The notes under the pieces are model-generated. The model ran no database searches. It saw nothing but the letters and a program-made list of their open reading frames with translations, and had not been told where the DNA came from. A program made the position numbers and the translations under genes. A stretch of DNA of 43,613 nt from Nitrospira defluvii. Its GTDB lineage: Bacteria > Nitrospirota > Nitrospiria > Nitrospirales > Nitrospiraceae. Where the stretch lies: the NCBI GenBank assembly GCA_011525625.1, contig WYAX01000001.1, positions 1 through 43,613 of the forward strand. The letters run 5' to 3'. Of the stretch, positions 41,986 to 43,613 are shown one piece after another (position 1 is the stretch's first letter; every line of letters begins with the position of its first letter).

Positions 41986-42201
41986 GTGCTGACTGCGAAC
42001 TTGTCATTGGAGATATTCAAGGCGGATATCAGGCTTAATCGAGAACCCGCCTTGCAGCAGCTCCTCGACGCTTGCCGAGCCGGCCATGCCAACCTCGTTG
42101 TCGTGACAGATGTGTCACGCTTCAGCCGAAACCTCGCACTGAGGGTCGAGGTGATCGCTCAGTTACAGGAGATGGGCGCAGGGATCAAGGTGATTCACTA
42201 A
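41986..42201 (+). pseudogene. Serine-recombinase (resolvase) fragment
   Basis: 71 codons whose second half reads ALQQLLDACRAGHANLVVVT, then DVSRFSRN, and ends MGAGIKVIH: the middle of a resolvase catalytic domain (usual pattern RPALxxLLxxxxxGxxDxVVVxxxDRLSRN). The N-terminal strand with the catalytic Ser, the remainder of the catalytic domain and the DNA-binding part are missing. The first ATG-like start is GTG and has no clear ribosome binding site. It is a relic. Confidence 0.65.
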
Positions 42202-42345
42202 CATTCGAGGGACACACATGAGGGAACGGCGTTCCCTACCATGACTATTGAAAATCCTTGCTCTCGAGGCAATGGCCACAGCCGGGGCGCGCGATCACGG
42301 TACCCCGTCTGAGAACACGCGCTCTTAGTCGCGTTTATCAGGGAA

Positions 42346-43317
42346 TCACAACGAGGCTTCTGCTAGAAGGGCTTGGAGATTCACGGGCACTGGGGTGATG
42401 GGAGCGCGGAGCGTCTGCACGGCATCCTGCAAGCCTTTCCAGCGAGTCTCGCGATCGTTGAGGCGCTGAAGTGCCTGCTCATCCGGAGGGTCCTTATCGA
42501 GGTCTTGAAGGGCACACACCAACTTTTTAAGCCTGGCATAGGATGCCTGCCGCTGACGGATGGCAGGAAGGTCATATTCCGCCGCAACCGATAGGGACCT
42601 GTGCAGGGCCCGGAGGCGTTCCTCGAGCGCCTGCACCCCGTCAAACGACCGCGTCAGCTCTTGACAGTCACGCAACAGCACCGTACCACAGAACAACCTG
42701 GCATATTGCGTCAGACGGTGATGCAGTGTCTGGTCCGACATCGTTGCCAGAACCGTTTGGAGTTCGCGCAGTTCTATAGTCTTCCGGTGCTTCTGAAGCA
42801 GCCATTGGATGACTCCAGAAGAAGAATAGGCCAACGCCGCGAACACCACACCCGGGCGAACTCGCTCATGGCAGAACGGCGTCCCAGTTGTGTCGAAGAA
42901 CCGTTTTCCACACCCAGTCGGGTCGACAGGCTTCTTCGGACAGATCCATTGCCACTTCCCCCTGATTCGAGACGTACCGTCTCGGAGCTTATGACTCACC
43001 GCGGTATGTGACCACGCCGTCATAGATGGGCAATTGAGACAGGTCACTTTGAGCTGGCGATTTGTGGCCATCCACCGAGCCCAGCGGAGGCATCGATAGG
43101 CTAAGGCAGAATTCTCCCTGAACGCCGACAACAGAACGCGCTGCCCTTCCGGAGTAAGTTGTTTAATGATTTCGACAGGAAGAATTGCCTCAGCCACTGG
43201 CCAGACGTTCTCGGCCTCCTCCGGCGTGCGAATAAGGAAGGGTTCGACCGTGGCCCCCATACGAGTCCGTGCCGGAGGACTCGGAGACCCTCCATGCCGT
43301 TGAGCCCGCTGTCCCAT
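42346..43317 (-). CDS. Zinc-ribbon protein with transposase-like N-terminus, unknown role
   Basis: 323 residues from ATG 43317 (GCGGGAGG 7 bases upstream). A zinc-ribbon-like region uses C93-x2-C96 and C126-x9-C136, and is followed by GKRFFDTTGTPFCHERVRPG. That TTGTPF segment is typical of the ribbon that opens several transposase families (IS1595-like, ISL3-like). No DDE domain follows; instead residues 170-323 are helical with heptad-like Leu and charge patterns (ALEERLRALHRSL, LKKLVCALQDLDK). It could be a DNA-binding accessory protein of a mobile element, a regulator derived from a transposase, or a truncated transposase. Confidence 0.6.
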   Translation of the reverse strand: MGQRAQRHGGSPSPPARTRMGATVEPFLIRTPEEAENVWPVAEAILPVEIIKQLTPEGQRVLLSAFRENSALAYRCLRWARWMATNRQLKVTCLNCPSMTAWSHTAVSHKLRDGTSRIRGKWQWICPKKPVDPTGCGKRFFDTTGTPFCHERVRPGVVFAALAYSSSGVIQWLLQKHRKTIELRELQTVLATMSDQTLHHRLTQYARLFCGTVLLRDCQELTRSFDGVQALEERLRALHRSLSVAAEYDLPAIRQRQASYARLKKLVCALQDLDKDPPDEQALQRLNDRETRWKGLQDAVQTLRAPITPVPVNLQALLAEASL

Positions 43318-43487
43318 ATAGCGCCTCCCGCCTCCTCATCTTATCGGAGAGTGGCGCAGCAAGCTTAACGGCGATAGGGAAACAGTTTTGATACGGCATG
43401 GCCGGAGATGCCGCGTCATCGGAGGCACTCCTCGGAGCCAACCGTGCGGAGGGAACTCGGCACCCTGATAATCTGTGGGTAGCAGAC

Positions 43488-43613
43488 TGACCCCGGTCGT
43501 CAATAGTGGACGCCATAGGTTGCAGCCTCATGCCGCCGGCTGTTGACGGGCCCACTGCTGGGCAAATGCGACCGGCGAGAGATTCCCCAGCCGGGAATGC
43601 CGCCGCTGACGGT
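43488..43613 (-). mobile_element. Second IS3-family end, inverted copy of the left edge
   Basis: These 126 bases are the exact reverse complement of bases 1-126. On the minus strand they encode the last 27 residues of the IS3 OrfB and the element's right end, which reads TGACCCC on the plus strand at 43488. The gap from 43318 to here carries no gene; it includes a weak sigma-28-like TTAAGCTT-N12-TCCGATAA on the minus strand (43341-43368) before the zinc-ribbon gene. Confidence 0.75.
43528..43613 (-). pseudogene. IS3-family transposase OrfB, C-terminal fragment (cut by window edge)
   Basis: Identical to the fragment at 1-86 but on the opposite strand: RRHSRLGNLSPVAF then QQWARQQPAA and TGA. 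It is partial because the contig ends inside the gene. Confidence 0.7.

Overview
The window looks like a contig from an aerobic or microaerophilic Gram-negative bacterium with GC-rich DNA, probably Nitrospirota (Nitrospira-like). That placement is an inference from the gene mix: a complete Tad/Flp pilus locus, a cobalt-early cobalamin pathway combined with O2-dependent BluB, and outer-membrane systems (secretin, TonB-dependent receptor). No rRNA or tRNA was seen, so it was not tested with a marker gene.

Layout. (1) 1-1430: mobile DNA. An IS3-family transposase tail lies at the contig edge, followed by an IS481-type element and an IS21 istA remnant. (2) 1744-3734: a two-gene partner-switching module, a STAS protein and a receiver-PP2C-HATPase protein. 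(3) 3899-15068, all on +: a Tad locus in the order flp, cpaA, cpaB, cpaC, small lipoprotein, tadE, tadG, cpaE/tadZ, cpaF/tadA, tadB, tadC, tadD. Sequences close to the flagellar sigma-28 consensus precede flp, cpaB and tadD. (4) 15077-15266: a short element bounded by inverted repeats, between the convergent Tad and B12 blocks. (5) 15322-31978, all on -: two cobalamin-riboswitch transcription units. The first runs from a riboswitch near 31.9 kb through cbiX-ferredoxin, DUF3209-like, FNR-like oxidoreductase, HutX/HemS-like, cbiD, cbiC, cbiET, cbiL, cbiG, cbiH, an unknown gene, cbiF, cobA-hemD, bluB, cbiA and a NiCoT transporter. The second is a riboswitch plus a TonB-dependent receptor. Most neighbours overlap by ATGA or GTGA, so translation is tightly coupled. 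(6) 32.0-34.1 kb: a mosaic island with two arrays of an AAATTAGGACA-type repeat flanking a truncated IS481 transposase, one solitary type I-E-like CRISPR repeat, and a Fic protein with a small upstream gene and paired operator-like palindromes. (7) 34.5-37.1 kb: small proteins, including an intact and a frameshifted PilZ protein. (8) 38.1-41.4 kb: two related tyrosine recombinases, one lacking the nucleophilic Tyr and the other split into two ORFs, with an excisionase-like protein. (9) 41.9-43.6 kb: a serine-recombinase fragment, a zinc-ribbon protein of unknown role and a second copy of the IS3 end.

How it fits together. The cobalamin block imports cobalt (NiCoT), makes and methylates the corrin ring, contracts it, amidates it and makes the lower ligand; the TonB receptor probably imports corrinoids. 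No precorrin-6A reductase (CbiJ/CobK) is recognisable, although a reductase-like gene of unassigned function sits in the operon. The Tad locus should build a Flp adhesion pilus. The adjacent partner switch, the PilZ proteins and the sigma-28-like promoters hint at a link to motility or c-di-GMP control, but this is inference.
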